From Shewanella hanedai (GTDB lineage Bacteria > Pseudomonadota > Gammaproteobacteria > Enterobacterales > Shewanellaceae): 64,000 bases of DNA. The stretch spans positions 1 through 64,000 of the forward strand of contig NZ_VKGK01000010.1 in assembly GCF_007197645.1 (NCBI RefSeq), in the 5' to 3' direction. The number at the start of each line of letters is the position of its first letter. The first letter of the stretch is position 1. The position numbers were made by a program, and so were the translations under genes. The notes beneath the pieces were generated by a model. It did no database searches, was not told the DNA's origin, and saw nothing but the letters and a program-made list of their open reading frames with translations. Below, one piece after another: positions 47,046 through 56,318 of the stretch.

Positions 47046-48197
47046 ATGACGGTGTACTTTCTTGATACCACTTTGGCACAACAGATTGTAGAGCGTACGA
47101 TGAAAATCATCGTGCATAACATTAACGTGATGAACGCTCAAGGCGTGATCTTAGGCTCTGGTGATCCTCATCGAGTAGGCTCGACTCACGAAGGTGCTCT
47201 ACTCGCCATTAGTCAAAATAGAACCGTCGAAATAAATGCTGCTAGCGCAAATACCCTCCATGGCGTGAAAGCGGGCATTAACTTACCGCTACACTATAAA
47301 GGTGAGATTATTGGTGTTATCGGTATTACAGGAGAGCCCGACACACTAAACAATTATGGCGAACTACTCAAAATGACCGCTGAGTTAATTGTCGAGCAAG
47401 CTAACTCCCTCGAACTTGCCCAATGGCAATACCGTCAAAAAGAGGAGTTCATTCTCCAATTAATAAAATCCAAGGGGGTGTTTAACTGCCACCTCAGAGA
47501 TTGGTCTTCACAATTGGGCATTGATATTGATGCTCCTCGCGTGGCCGCCGTTATTCAAGTACAGGGAGATAAAGATCAGATATCCGCTAACTCTATCTTG
47601 AAAATGGTACTCAACCTACTTGAAAACCCTTCTCGTGGTAACTTAGTCGCCATGACTTCAATGACAGAACTCGTCATTTTAAAACCCGCTTTCCTTAACG
47701 GTAAACAGTGGGAACCACATCCAGAAAGCGAACGCATCGATCAACTGCTCTCTCGTTTGCCTAAAGAGATGACCGCAAGACTCAAAATATCACTTGGGCA
47801 TTTTTTCACTAAACCTACCAATATCTCTCGTTCATACCAAACAGCCAAAGAGACCTTAGCTTTAGGTATACAACTGCACCCTGAACAAAACAAATATCTC
47901 TACGACGACTATTCACTTAGGGTACTGTTGTCTGCGCTCAAAGATGACTGGCGCGGGGAAGAGCTAATAACACCCTATCAAGCGTTATTACAGGCTGATA
48001 AAAAGGGCCAGCTTAATAAAACACTAGCAGCTTATCTCGCCCACTTTGGTGATCAGCAGATGTGTGCCAATGCGCTATTTATTCACCGCAACACATTAAG
48101 ATATCGACTCGATAAGATCCAAAAGATCACTGGAGTCAATGTCCAACAACTGGATGGGGTATTACAGCTCTATATTGGCCAGATGTTAACCAGTTAA
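47046..48197 (+). CDS. cdaR: CdaR family sugar-diacid / glycerate regulator
   Basis: 383 aa; an ATG at 47046 with GGGAG just before it. The N-terminal putative diacid-recognition domain (residues 8-140: LAQQIVERTMKIIVHNINVM, LGSGDPHRVGSTHEGA, GVIGITGEP) is followed by a GGDEF-like linker and a C-terminal HTH_30 (CANALFIHRNTLRYRLDKI). CdaR activates glucarate, galactarate and glycerate genes in E. coli. Here it most likely controls gntP-glxK, 3 kb downstream; a perfect palindrome there is a candidate operator. Confidence 0.88.
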   Translation: MTVYFLDTTLAQQIVERTMKIIVHNINVMNAQGVILGSGDPHRVGSTHEGALLAISQNRTVEINAASANTLHGVKAGINLPLHYKGEIIGVIGITGEPDTLNNYGELLKMTAELIVEQANSLELAQWQYRQKEEFILQLIKSKGVFNCHLRDWSSQLGIDIDAPRVAAVIQVQGDKDQISANSILKMVLNLLENPSRGNLVAMTSMTELVILKPAFLNGKQWEPHPESERIDQLLSRLPKEMTARLKISLGHFFTKPTNISRSYQTAKETLALGIQLHPEQNKYLYDDYSLRVLLSALKDDWRGEELITPYQALLQADKKGQLNKTLAAYLAHFGDQQMCANALFIHRNTLRYRLDKIQKITGVNVQQLDGVLQLYIGQMLTS

Positions 48198-48304
48198 ACA
48201 CCATCACTCAGCGCGATTTAAATTTGTGTGAAGTTCACTTTTATACTCCATTCAGGTATAAGATGACCCTCTTTAAGAGTGCGTTATCTAGTGTGGAAGA
48301 AGTA

Positions 48305-49528
48305 ATGATAAAAGTATTAGTGATCGGGTATGTGTGGCCAGAGCCCAATTCATCAGCAGCAGGTACGCACATGATGTCACTTCTTAGACTCTACAAGCAG
48401 CAAGGTTGGCAGGTAGAGTTTGCCACTCCAGCAGCACCATCGGATCACATGATAGATCTGACCAGCGAAGGCATCACCAGTAAGCAAATTACCCTTAACT
48501 GTGACAGTTTCGACTCGTATCTCTTAGAGTTTCAGCCTGACATCGTGATGTTCGATCGCTTTATGATGGAGGAACAGTTTGGCTGGCGCGTTGAAAAAAA
48601 CTGCCCGGATGCACTAAAGGTTCTCGATACCGAAGATTTGCAGTTTTTACGTAATGCCCGCCACCAAGCCCATAAAAGTGAGCGTGCGGTAACTCAAACG
48701 GATCTTTACAGCGATCTGGCCAAGCGCGAAATAGCCGCCATTCTGCGCTGTGATATCTCACTCATCATCTCCACTTTCGAGATGGAGCTATTAACAACTC
48801 GCTTCAACATAGATCCAAGTCTGTTGCATCACCTCCCTTTCATGGTGAACTTGAATCAATGCCCTACTGAAACTAAAGATTATTCGCAACGTCAGCACTT
48901 TATGACCATAGGCAATTTCCGACATGCGCCAAACTGGGACACGGTATTGTACTTGCAAAAAATTTGGCCTCTGATTAGAAAACAACTCCCCCAAGCTGAA
49001 CTGCATATTTATGGATCCTATCCGCCACCTAAAGCCACCGCCCTCAATAACACGAAGACTGGTTTTTTAATCAAAGGTTGGGCTGAAGATGCTTATCAGG
49101 TCATGGAGCAGTCTCGAATCTGTTTGGCCCCGATTCGATTTGGCGCAGGTATTAAAGGCAAGCTGCTCGATGCCATGATCATGCAAACCCCCAGCGTGAC
49201 CACATCAGTAGGCAGTGAAGGCATGCATCAAGATGAGGTCTGGCCAGGGTACGTTACTGATAATATTGATAATTTTGTTCAAGCAGCTGTGGATCTTTAC
49301 ACTCAAGAGTCACTCTGGTTTGAGGCTCAACAGCACGCATCTACGTTATTGAATGCGCGTTATGATGGTGAGGTGTTAGGTCAACAATGGTTAGATAAAC
49401 TCAATCATACCTTAGTAAATATGGCAGAGCACAGACTGAATAACTTTACCGGTGCCATGCTTAAGCATCATTCAATGGCAAGTACTAAGTACATGTCGCA
49501 ATGGATAGCCGCTAAAAATGCCAAATAG
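48305..49528 (+). CDS. GT-B fold glycosyltransferase
   Basis: 407 aa from ATG 48305, preceded by GGAAGAAG; a longer frame from 48224 has no good site. The N-terminus VLVIGYVWPEPNSSAAG is a Rossmann strand-loop of GT4-type enzymes, and the C-terminal half has IKGWAEDAYQVMEQS and APIRFGAGIKGKLLDAM, the nucleotide-sugar binding region. The acceptor is unknown; no capsule or LPS cluster is nearby. Its place within a glycerate-use locus is unexplained. Confidence 0.78.
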   Translation: MIKVLVIGYVWPEPNSSAAGTHMMSLLRLYKQQGWQVEFATPAAPSDHMIDLTSEGITSKQITLNCDSFDSYLLEFQPDIVMFDRFMMEEQFGWRVEKNCPDALKVLDTEDLQFLRNARHQAHKSERAVTQTDLYSDLAKREIAAILRCDISLIISTFEMELLTTRFNIDPSLLHHLPFMVNLNQCPTETKDYSQRQHFMTIGNFRHAPNWDTVLYLQKIWPLIRKQLPQAELHIYGSYPPPKATALNNTKTGFLIKGWAEDAYQVMEQSRICLAPIRFGAGIKGKLLDAMIMQTPSVTTSVGSEGMHQDEVWPGYVTDNIDNFVQAAVDLYTQESLWFEAQQHASTLLNARYDGEVLGQQWLDKLNHTLVNMAEHRLNNFTGAMLKHHSMASTKYMSQWIAAKNAK

Positions 49529-49598
49529 TTAACCGATATGTGGTTACGTTTAAACTTAGCCACATCATCTCAATAGTTGAAGAGCAACTAGTGACCCT

Positions 49599-50663
49599 TT
49601 ATAAATGGGTATATTTTTTCTGTTTATTGCTGACCTTAGTTAAATAATGTCGCGTTTCCCCTCTGATGTGCCGATTGGTGAGAAACCAGTAAAACTCACT
49701 GACGGTCATCTTGTTGATACGCGCAATCGCTTTGGTGCGGTTAGCCTTAGGATCTAAACTCTTCCACAAATTGCCGCTGCCACCGTTATAGCTGGAGATC
49801 ATGGCATACTCCAGCTTTTTAGGATGGGTAATTCCCGCTAAGTAACGCGTAGATAATATCTGTAGATAACCCGTCCCAAGATCGATGTTTTTCTGCGGGT
49901 CATAAAGGTATGCTGAAGTCGGCGTGTGCTTATAACCCTTAATGAGAGAGAAATAGTCTCTTCCTGCGGTGTTGGCTTTTACCTGCATCAAGCCCAATGC
50001 ATTGGAGCGAGATCTTGCCATAGGATTAAAGGAACTCTCTGTTTCCATAATGGCCATAATCAGCTCAGGAGCAATGCCATAAAGCCTGCCTGCTGCTTGA
50101 GCATATTGAATATATTTCCCGCCCGTGATCTTGGTGTGATCGGCGACCATTTTAATGGCGATACGTACCCGAGTATCTTGGGTGACATTTTTAGCGATAA
50201 GGTGATCGGCAAAACGCTCCGCACGCCAACGATATTCGATAGGCTTACCTTCATGATCAAGAATTTGCCCCCAGAAAAAAGGCCGTTTCCCCTTATTAAT
50301 TAAACCAAAGTCCTGCGCCGTCTTAGCATCAACCAAGTTTGGGTCTACTTGCGTCAACAACACCTGCACGATGGCCTGTTTGAGCTGATGTTTATTCGCG
50401 GTCTCGATTAGGACTAATCCACGCTCAAAATCAACAAAGGTACTGGATTCATTTTCATCAATAATGGTCAGCACTGAAGGTCTATCAAGGGCTGAATGAC
50501 CAGCACTCCCCTGATATTCTCGAAGCAGAGCCGCCACATCCCCATCGCCTTGATATTCAAGTAGCAAAGCTGCAACATCAACATCATAAGAAGTCAGGTC
50601 GACAGCGTGACTAGTAAAAGGAGAGATCAATATTAAAGAGCAGAGTAGAAAAATTAGTTTCAT
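49599..50663 (-). CDS. MltC-like membrane-bound lytic murein transglycosylase
   Basis: 354 aa from ATG 50663 (MKLIFLLC); a GTG start 24 nt upstream is possible. A signal peptide without lipobox ends near SHA-VDL. After a DUF3393-like N-terminal part comes an SLT/Goose-lysozyme-type catalytic domain with the Glu in MAIMETESSFNPMARSRSNA and the GLMQVKANTAG and NLWKSL-type segments. Two adjacent copies of a segment ending AALLxEYQG lie near the N-terminus. It would cut peptidoglycan glycan strands to anhydro-muropeptides. Lack of a lipobox departs from true MltC. Confidence 0.8.
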   Translation of the reverse strand: MKLIFLLCSLILISPFTSHAVDLTSYDVDVAALLLEYQGDGDVAALLREYQGSAGHSALDRPSVLTIIDENESSTFVDFERGLVLIETANKHQLKQAIVQVLLTQVDPNLVDAKTAQDFGLINKGKRPFFWGQILDHEGKPIEYRWRAERFADHLIAKNVTQDTRVRIAIKMVADHTKITGGKYIQYAQAAGRLYGIAPELIMAIMETESSFNPMARSRSNALGLMQVKANTAGRDYFSLIKGYKHTPTSAYLYDPQKNIDLGTGYLQILSTRYLAGITHPKKLEYAMISSYNGGSGNLWKSLDPKANRTKAIARINKMTVSEFYWFLTNRHIRGETRHYLTKVSNKQKKYTHL

Positions 50664-51095
50664 CTTTTTATAACAGGTATTTATCACTTAATCTGCTGGA
50701 ATGATACGCTAGAGTAATTAAGAGAAACAAGCTTGTTTTAGAAGGAGTTGCTTTAAATTCATCTCACTTTTATTGATAAAGGGCGTATCGTTTTCGGCAT
50801 TTTAGTGAAGTTAGTATGAGTGTTTGAGTCTTTAACTGGGTTACGGCATTAATATCCCCACGCTTGTATCAAACAACTCCCTAAGTCTCTCGTGTAATGA
50901 AAGAGCGTCACAATCAATATTTTTGTGCACTTGCACAAATTATCGCTCGATAAAATCAATAGATTCGTCACTCGTCACGATGCTTGATGAAACTTGGGAC
51001 AGGATAATAGTCACAGCCTGAAATACCTTAGTGACACGACTAACAAACCGGGTTAACCCAAAAAATAACCAATAATACCCAAACAGGGACCCCCT
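50664..51095. other. Control region between the transglycosylase gene and gntP
   Basis: This gap between divergent genes has no gene. Its one strong signal is the 18-bp palindrome at 50922-50939. No other repeat or CRP-type palindrome was identified. Confidence 0.5.
50922..50939. promoter_or_regulatory. Palindromic operator candidate upstream of gntP
   Basis: TTTGTGCA-CT-TGCACAAA is a perfect inverted repeat with a 2-bp spacer, 157 bp before the gntP start. The regulator is unknown. CdaR, encoded nearby, is the leading candidate because gntP and glxK are typical CdaR targets. Confidence 0.6.
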
Positions 51096-52454
51096 ATGAG
51101 CCAAGTACTTATCTTGTTGGCAGTGATATTTTTCATTGTTATTGCCACCTCTAAATTTAAACTCCACCCGTTTCTAACCTTAATTATCGCTTCATTTATT
51201 ACTGCATTTTCCTATGGTTTACCGAGCGCTGATATCGCCGGTATCATCACCTCAGGATTTGGCGGGATTCTAGGCTACATCGGCTTAGTTATCGTTTTGG
51301 GTACCATAATCGGTACCATACTTGAGAAAAGTGGCGCAGCCATCACCATGGCAGATGTGGTCATTAAGGTGCTTGGCAAGCGTTTCCCAACCCTAACCAT
51401 GTCGATTATCGGTTACTTGGTTTCTATCCCGGTCTTTTGTGACTCAGGTTTCGTGATCTTAAACTCATTGAAACAATCGATGGCAAATCGCATGAAGGTC
51501 TCTAGTGTTTCCATGAGTGTGGCACTAGCAACTGGTTTGTACGCCACCCATACCTTCGTGCCACCAACACCGGGTCCCATTGCCGCTGCGGGAAACTTAG
51601 GTCTAGGCTCTAACTTAGGTTTAGTTATATTTGTTGGTATATTTGTTGCCGCGGTTGCAGCGCTTGCTGGCACGCTTTGGGCAAACCGCTTTGCTAACGT
51701 TGAACCAGACGGTGAAGGGGCTGAAGAGCTTAAAAACAACGTAGATGATTTTGAACAACTCAAAGAAACCTACGGTGTTTTACCGAGTGCCTCGCGCGCC
51801 TTTGCTCCCATTTTTGTGCCTATTTTACTCATCTGTTTTGGCTCTATCGCTAACTTTCCCTCAGCGCCGTTGGGTAATGGCTTTTTATTCGATCTACTGA
51901 TCTTTCTAGGCCAGCCCGTCAACGCGCTAATGATTGGTCTATTTCTCTCAATTTCATTATTGAAAAGCGATAATAAAATCAAAGAGTTTAGCGAACGTAT
52001 TAGCCAAGGTTTAGTGGTCGCAGCACCTATCTTGTTGATCACGGGCGCTGGTGGTGCATTTGGTGCAGTCCTTAAAGCGACGGAAATTGGTACCTTTATT
52101 GGCACCTCACTGTCAGCGCTTGGGATCGGCATATTCATGCCATTTATCGTTGCTGCAGCACTGAAATCAGCTCAAGGCTCATCGACGGTTGCTCTTGTTG
52201 CTACATCTGCTCTCGTTGCGCCTATGCTAGGTGATATTGGTCTTGCCAGTGACATGGGACGCGTGCTCACCGTCATGGCCATCGGTGCTGGCGCGATGAC
52301 CGTCTCTCATGCGAACGACAGTTTCTTCTGGGTCGTGACTCAATTTAGCCGCATGAGTGTTAAGCAAGCTTATAAAGCGCAAACCATGGCAACGTTAGTA
52401 CAAGGGATCACCGCCATGACCTTGGTCTTTATCTTAAGTTTAGTGCTACTTTAA
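51096..52454 (+). CDS. GntP family permease, probably for D-glycerate
   Basis: 452 aa with about 12 hydrophobic segments. It belongs to the GntP (gluconate:H+ symporter) family: HPFLTLIIASFITAFSYGL near the N-terminus, then THTFVPPTPGPIAAAGNLG and AALKSAQGSSTVALVATSA, the conserved substrate-region motifs, and SHANDSFFWVVTQFS. The ATG has AGGGACCCCCT upstream. With glycerate kinase following and CdaR nearby, uptake of D-glycerate is more likely than gluconate. Confidence 0.85.
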   Translation: MSQVLILLAVIFFIVIATSKFKLHPFLTLIIASFITAFSYGLPSADIAGIITSGFGGILGYIGLVIVLGTIIGTILEKSGAAITMADVVIKVLGKRFPTLTMSIIGYLVSIPVFCDSGFVILNSLKQSMANRMKVSSVSMSVALATGLYATHTFVPPTPGPIAAAGNLGLGSNLGLVIFVGIFVAAVAALAGTLWANRFANVEPDGEGAEELKNNVDDFEQLKETYGVLPSASRAFAPIFVPILLICFGSIANFPSAPLGNGFLFDLLIFLGQPVNALMIGLFLSISLLKSDNKIKEFSERISQGLVVAAPILLITGAGGAFGAVLKATEIGTFIGTSLSALGIGIFMPFIVAAALKSAQGSSTVALVATSALVAPMLGDIGLASDMGRVLTVMAIGAGAMTVSHANDSFFWVVTQFSRMSVKQAYKAQTMATLVQGITAMTLVFILSLVLL

Positions 52455-52491
52455 GCGCTAGTATTTCAGTGGATTAGTCTCAATGAATCAG

Positions 52492-52523
52492 GTGTCTGAA
52501 CAAAACTATATATGTTCAGACAC
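52492..52523 (+). promoter_or_regulatory. Strong hairpin between gntP and glxK
   Basis: The perfect 11-bp arms GTGTCTGAACA and TGTTCAGACAC enclose a 10-nt AT-rich loop in the 105-bp gntP-glxK gap. There is no U-run behind it, so it is not a standard terminator. It may be a regulatory protein site or an RNA element tuning glxK. Confidence 0.6.
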
Positions 52524-52559
52524 TGTGATAGAGAACGACACTCTCCGATAGGAACACCA

Positions 52560-53720
52560 ATGAAAATAGTTATCGCCCCAGATTCATTTAAAGAGAGCTT
52601 AAGCGCGATGGAAGTCGCCAATGAGATTGAATCTGGCTTCAAAACGATATTGCCAGATGCTGAGTTCATTAAAGTCCCCGTGGCCGATGGCGGAGAAGGC
52701 ACGGTTCAATCTATGGTTGATGCCACTCAAGGAATAATCATCGAGCTTGAGGTCACCGGCCCTTTAGGCCAGCGCGTCGCTGCCCATTACGGCATATTGG
52801 GTAATGGACTCAATGGCGATAACAAGATCAAAACAGCCATCATAGAGATGGCTGCAGCTTCAGGCCTTCACCACGTGCCTGCAAATAAACGAGATCCGCT
52901 TATCACCACCAGCTATGGCACTGGAGAGTTAATTTGTGATGCCCTCAACCGTGGTATTAAGCGTATTTTAATCGGCCTAGGTGGCAGTGCAACCAATGAC
53001 GGTGGCGCAGGAATGGCCCAAGCATTGGGCATTCATCTGCTCGATAACGAGGGCAAAGCGCTATCGGTTGGCGGCAGTTCGCTCGCTAAACTTGTAGGTA
53101 TTGAACTGCACGATGTTCATCCATTAATTGCCGCGTGTGAATTTGAAGTCGCGTGCGATGTCGATAACCCCCTATGCGGTGACAAAGGGGCATCGGCCAT
53201 ATTTGGCCCTCAAAAAGGCGCAACAGCTGAAATGGTATCAATGCTCGATACTGCCCTATCCCATTATGCCGATATCATTGAGCAAGCTGGTATTCAGGAT
53301 AGACGCCATCAGGCAGGCGCAGGCGCCGCTGGCGGCATGGGACTTGGCGTGATGGCTTTTCTAAACGCCAAACTCAGACCCGGCATCGATATTGTGATGG
53401 AAACCGTCAAACTCAGTGAGAAGTTAGTTGGTGCAGATTTAGTGATCACAGGCGAAGGCAGATTAGACAGCCAAACCCTACATGGCAAAACCCCAATGGG
53501 AGTCACTCGTTTGGCTAAAGCTCAACAGATCCCGGTGATCGCTATTGCTGGCTGCGTCAGTGACGACGCCAATGTGCTGCTTGACCACGGTATTGACGCG
53601 ATGTTTTCTATCACCCCCAGATCCCTTCCTCTTGAAGAGGTACTGGCCAACGCGAAGCATAACTTATTTACCACCTCCCAGAACATCGCCGCGCTCTATG
53701 CCATGAACCACAAGAAGTAA
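52560..53720 (+). CDS. glxK: Glycerate 2-kinase
   Basis: 386 aa from ATG 52560, AGGAACACC upstream. It belongs to the GlxK/GarK family: MKIVIAPDSFKESLSAMEVA, VPVADGGEGTVQSMVDAT, LIGLGGSATNDGGAGMAQALG, AGAAGGMGLG and ITGEGRLDSQTLHGKTP. It phosphorylates D-glycerate to 2-phosphoglycerate, linking glycerate to glycolysis. It forms an operon with gntP. Confidence 0.93.
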   Translation: MKIVIAPDSFKESLSAMEVANEIESGFKTILPDAEFIKVPVADGGEGTVQSMVDATQGIIIELEVTGPLGQRVAAHYGILGNGLNGDNKIKTAIIEMAAASGLHHVPANKRDPLITTSYGTGELICDALNRGIKRILIGLGGSATNDGGAGMAQALGIHLLDNEGKALSVGGSSLAKLVGIELHDVHPLIAACEFEVACDVDNPLCGDKGASAIFGPQKGATAEMVSMLDTALSHYADIIEQAGIQDRRHQAGAGAAGGMGLGVMAFLNAKLRPGIDIVMETVKLSEKLVGADLVITGEGRLDSQTLHGKTPMGVTRLAKAQQIPVIAIAGCVSDDANVLLDHGIDAMFSITPRSLPLEEVLANAKHNLFTTSQNIAALYAMNHKK

Positions 53721-53810
53721 TTCTTGCCATATATAGACGAAAACCACTTACTTTCTCCTCTGCATTAGCAAAAATCAATAATGCAGAGGTATAAAAGCCT
53801 GTCGATTTAA

Positions 53811-53854
53811 CTTTTTCTTCTTGATGGGTTATCTTTTTCTTCTTGATGCCTTAT
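53811..53854 (+). repeat. Tandem 22-bp direct repeat upstream of panP
   Basis: Two head-to-tail copies of CTTTTTCTTCTTGATGNNTTAT (20 of 22 identical) lie about 95 bp before the chosen panP start. They could be tandem binding sites or simple slippage duplication. Confidence 0.6.
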
Positions 53855-53947
53855 AAAGCATAAAGTAAAGTGACAATCCATTTTGGACATAGTGCTTTCG
53901 ATGGACAATATCATCGATTAAGCAACAAGGTAACAACGGATATTTCG

Positions 53948-55594
53948 ATGACACCGAGACAAGCGACAGCTTCAGAAGAGGCGCTACTGCGGATTTTTAC
54001 CGTACCGGAAGCCCCAGATTCAACCTTAAGCGTCATTGAGAAGAACATTTCGCAAAACCTTATGGGTTTTCTGCAAGAGAGCGTGGTTGCGGTTGAGAAA
54101 CCCTTATCTGAAATTGAGCTGGATTTTCAACAACACCGGATCCCATCTGCGCCCCAGTTTGTCTCCGATTACGCCGATGACATGATGAAGACTTTAGTGG
54201 CGCATTCGGTGCACACCTCAGCACCGAGTTTTATCGGTCACATGACGTCTGCGCTACCTTACTTTGTATTACCTCTATCTAAGATGATGGTTGGCCTCAA
54301 TCAAAATCTGGTCAAAATTGAAACTTCAAAAGCCTTCACTCCATTAGAGCGTCAAGTCCTCGGTATGATGCACCACCTTGTTTATGCTGAAGATGACAGT
54401 TTTTACCAGGACTGGATGCATAGCGCAAACGTCTCACTCGGCGCTTTTTGCTCAGGTGGCACCGTCGCAAACATCACCGCATTATGGACTGCTCGCAATC
54501 AGCTATTAAAAGCCGATGGAGAGTTTAAAGGGGTAGCTACTCAAGGCTTAATAAAAGGGCTACGCCATTACGGTTATGACGATCTCGCGATACTCGTCTC
54601 CGAACGTGGCCATTACTCGCTGGCTAAGACCGCGGATCTCTTGGGCATAGGCCGTGACAATATCATTCAGATCCCCACCTCTAATGATAATAAAGTCGAT
54701 GTTGCCCAAATGCGGATGGCAGCTGAAGCGCTTGCCCGTGACAACATCAAGGTGTTTGCCATTGTTGGTGTTGCTGGCACCACTGAGACAGGAAATATCG
54801 ACCCATTAGATGAATTGGCAGATTTAGCCACAGAGCTTAATTGCCATTTCCATGTTGATGCAGCTTGGGGCGGCGCCTCTTTGCTATCAAACAAATATCG
54901 ACATCTGCTCAAAGGAATAGAGAGAGCGGACTCCGTCACCATCGATGCCCACAAACAGATGTACGTGCCTATGGGCGCAGGCATGGTGATCTTTAAAGAT
55001 CCCACTTTTGCCAATGCCATTAAGCACCACGCTGAATATATTCTGCGTAAAGGCTCTAAAGACTTAGGCAGTCAAACGTTAGAAGGTTCTCGCCCTGGCA
55101 TGGCCATGTTAGTTCATGCCTGTCTACAGGTCATCGGCCGTGATGGTTATGAAATATTGATCAACAGCAGCTTAGAAAAAGCCCGCTATTTTGCTCAATT
55201 GATCAAGGATCAGGACAATTTTGAACTCGTTTCAGAACCTGAACTGTGTCTGCTGACCTATCGTTATGTTCCCAAACAGGTTCAAATCGCAATGGAGCAA
55301 GCTCGCGCCTCCAATGACCTTCAACGTCTGACAGAATTTAACCATCTGTTAGACGGTTTGACTAAATTTGTCCAAAAACGTCAACGTGAGCGAGGCACTT
55401 CGTTTGTCTCCCGTACTAGAATCAATCCAGAAGCTGGCATACTCGATATAAAGTCGGTGGTATTTCGCGTAGTACTTGCCAATCCGTTGACGACTCGTGA
55501 GATATTAGCGCAGGTATTATGTGAGCAAACCAAGATAGCGGATCAAGAGACTGAGTTTTTACCGAAACTGCTGAATTTAGCCAGTAGGACTTGA
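53948..55594 (+). CDS. panP: PLP-dependent aspartate 1-decarboxylase PanP
   Basis: 548 aa from ATG 53948; an upstream GTG at 53870 gives an extension not expected for the family. It is a group II PLP decarboxylase: the PLP Lys is in TIDAHKQMYVPMGAG, the Asp-Ala pair in FHVDAAWGG, and the N-terminus LLRIFTVPEAPDSTLS is characteristic of the Vibrio/Shewanella PanP group, often misannotated as glutamate decarboxylase. It makes beta-alanine for pantothenate in species lacking pyruvoyl PanD. Confidence 0.85.
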   Translation: MTPRQATASEEALLRIFTVPEAPDSTLSVIEKNISQNLMGFLQESVVAVEKPLSEIELDFQQHRIPSAPQFVSDYADDMMKTLVAHSVHTSAPSFIGHMTSALPYFVLPLSKMMVGLNQNLVKIETSKAFTPLERQVLGMMHHLVYAEDDSFYQDWMHSANVSLGAFCSGGTVANITALWTARNQLLKADGEFKGVATQGLIKGLRHYGYDDLAILVSERGHYSLAKTADLLGIGRDNIIQIPTSNDNKVDVAQMRMAAEALARDNIKVFAIVGVAGTTETGNIDPLDELADLATELNCHFHVDAAWGGASLLSNKYRHLLKGIERADSVTIDAHKQMYVPMGAGMVIFKDPTFANAIKHHAEYILRKGSKDLGSQTLEGSRPGMAMLVHACLQVIGRDGYEILINSSLEKARYFAQLIKDQDNFELVSEPELCLLTYRYVPKQVQIAMEQARASNDLQRLTEFNHLLDGLTKFVQKRQRERGTSFVSRTRINPEAGILDIKSVVFRVVLANPLTTREILAQVLCEQTKIADQETEFLPKLLNLASRT

Positions 55595-55672
55595 GTTGTT
55601 GTTAGTCAGATTCGAGAAGTGAAATGAAGCGGAGAAAAGAGTGATATTCTCCGCATAGAAAAGGTTAATCAA

Positions 55673-56275
55673 CTAGTTATATTTACTTCTGTTCAGATCT
55701 GGCTTATCGAGTTCTAACTGCATAAACAGTGTGTTACTCGTGCCTTCTGACTGGTGAAAAGTAAAACCGTTTTTCTCCATTACCATGATAGAAGCTGTAT
55801 TGTCGATATCGACGCCGCCAACAAATGACTTGATATCTCCCGATGCTTTTGCCCATTCGACTAATCCGGCAATAAGCTCACTGGCAAAACCTTTTCCCCA
55901 GTAATTTTCGGCTAACAGATAGCCTAAATGCAACTCACTTTTGGCGCTAATGTCCTCTGATCTTAATGATAAGTCCTCTAGTTCTTGAATTAATTCATGC
56001 AGGAAAACAAAACCAATAACCTGATCACCTGAGCTTTCCTGTACCACCAAAAAACGGCTCTCCTTAGCTCTGTCATTCATCCAATTTAGGGCATCTTCAA
56101 TATGCTTAATATCTTGCCAACCCACAGGAAGTGACGCTGTGACTTTAGGTGTTAGGGTATCTAATACCGTTTGGGCCAGTTTGATCTCTGACTCACTATT
56201 ACTGACCAAGTTCCACCAACTCGATACTGTTAATCTAGACGTTGTGAAGCGACATAACTCTTCAAATTCATTCAT
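55673..56275 (-). CDS. GNAT family N-acetyltransferase, RimJ/RimL type
   Basis: 200 aa. An N-terminal FTTSRLTVSSW start, the acetyl-CoA loop region LGYLLAENYWGKGFASELIAGLVEWA, and GGVDIDNTASIMVMEKNGF typify RimJ/RimL-like GNAT enzymes. The acyl acceptor is unknown. It is a single gene convergent with panP. Confidence 0.82.
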   Translation of the reverse strand: MNEFEELCRFTTSRLTVSSWWNLVSNSESEIKLAQTVLDTLTPKVTASLPVGWQDIKHIEDALNWMNDRAKESRFLVVQESSGDQVIGFVFLHELIQELEDLSLRSEDISAKSELHLGYLLAENYWGKGFASELIAGLVEWAKASGDIKSFVGGVDIDNTASIMVMEKNGFTFHQSEGTSNTLFMQLELDKPDLNRSKYN

Positions 56276-56318
56276 ATTCGGCCTCTTTATTCTACTGATA
56301 AAGTATTACTAAATGGCA

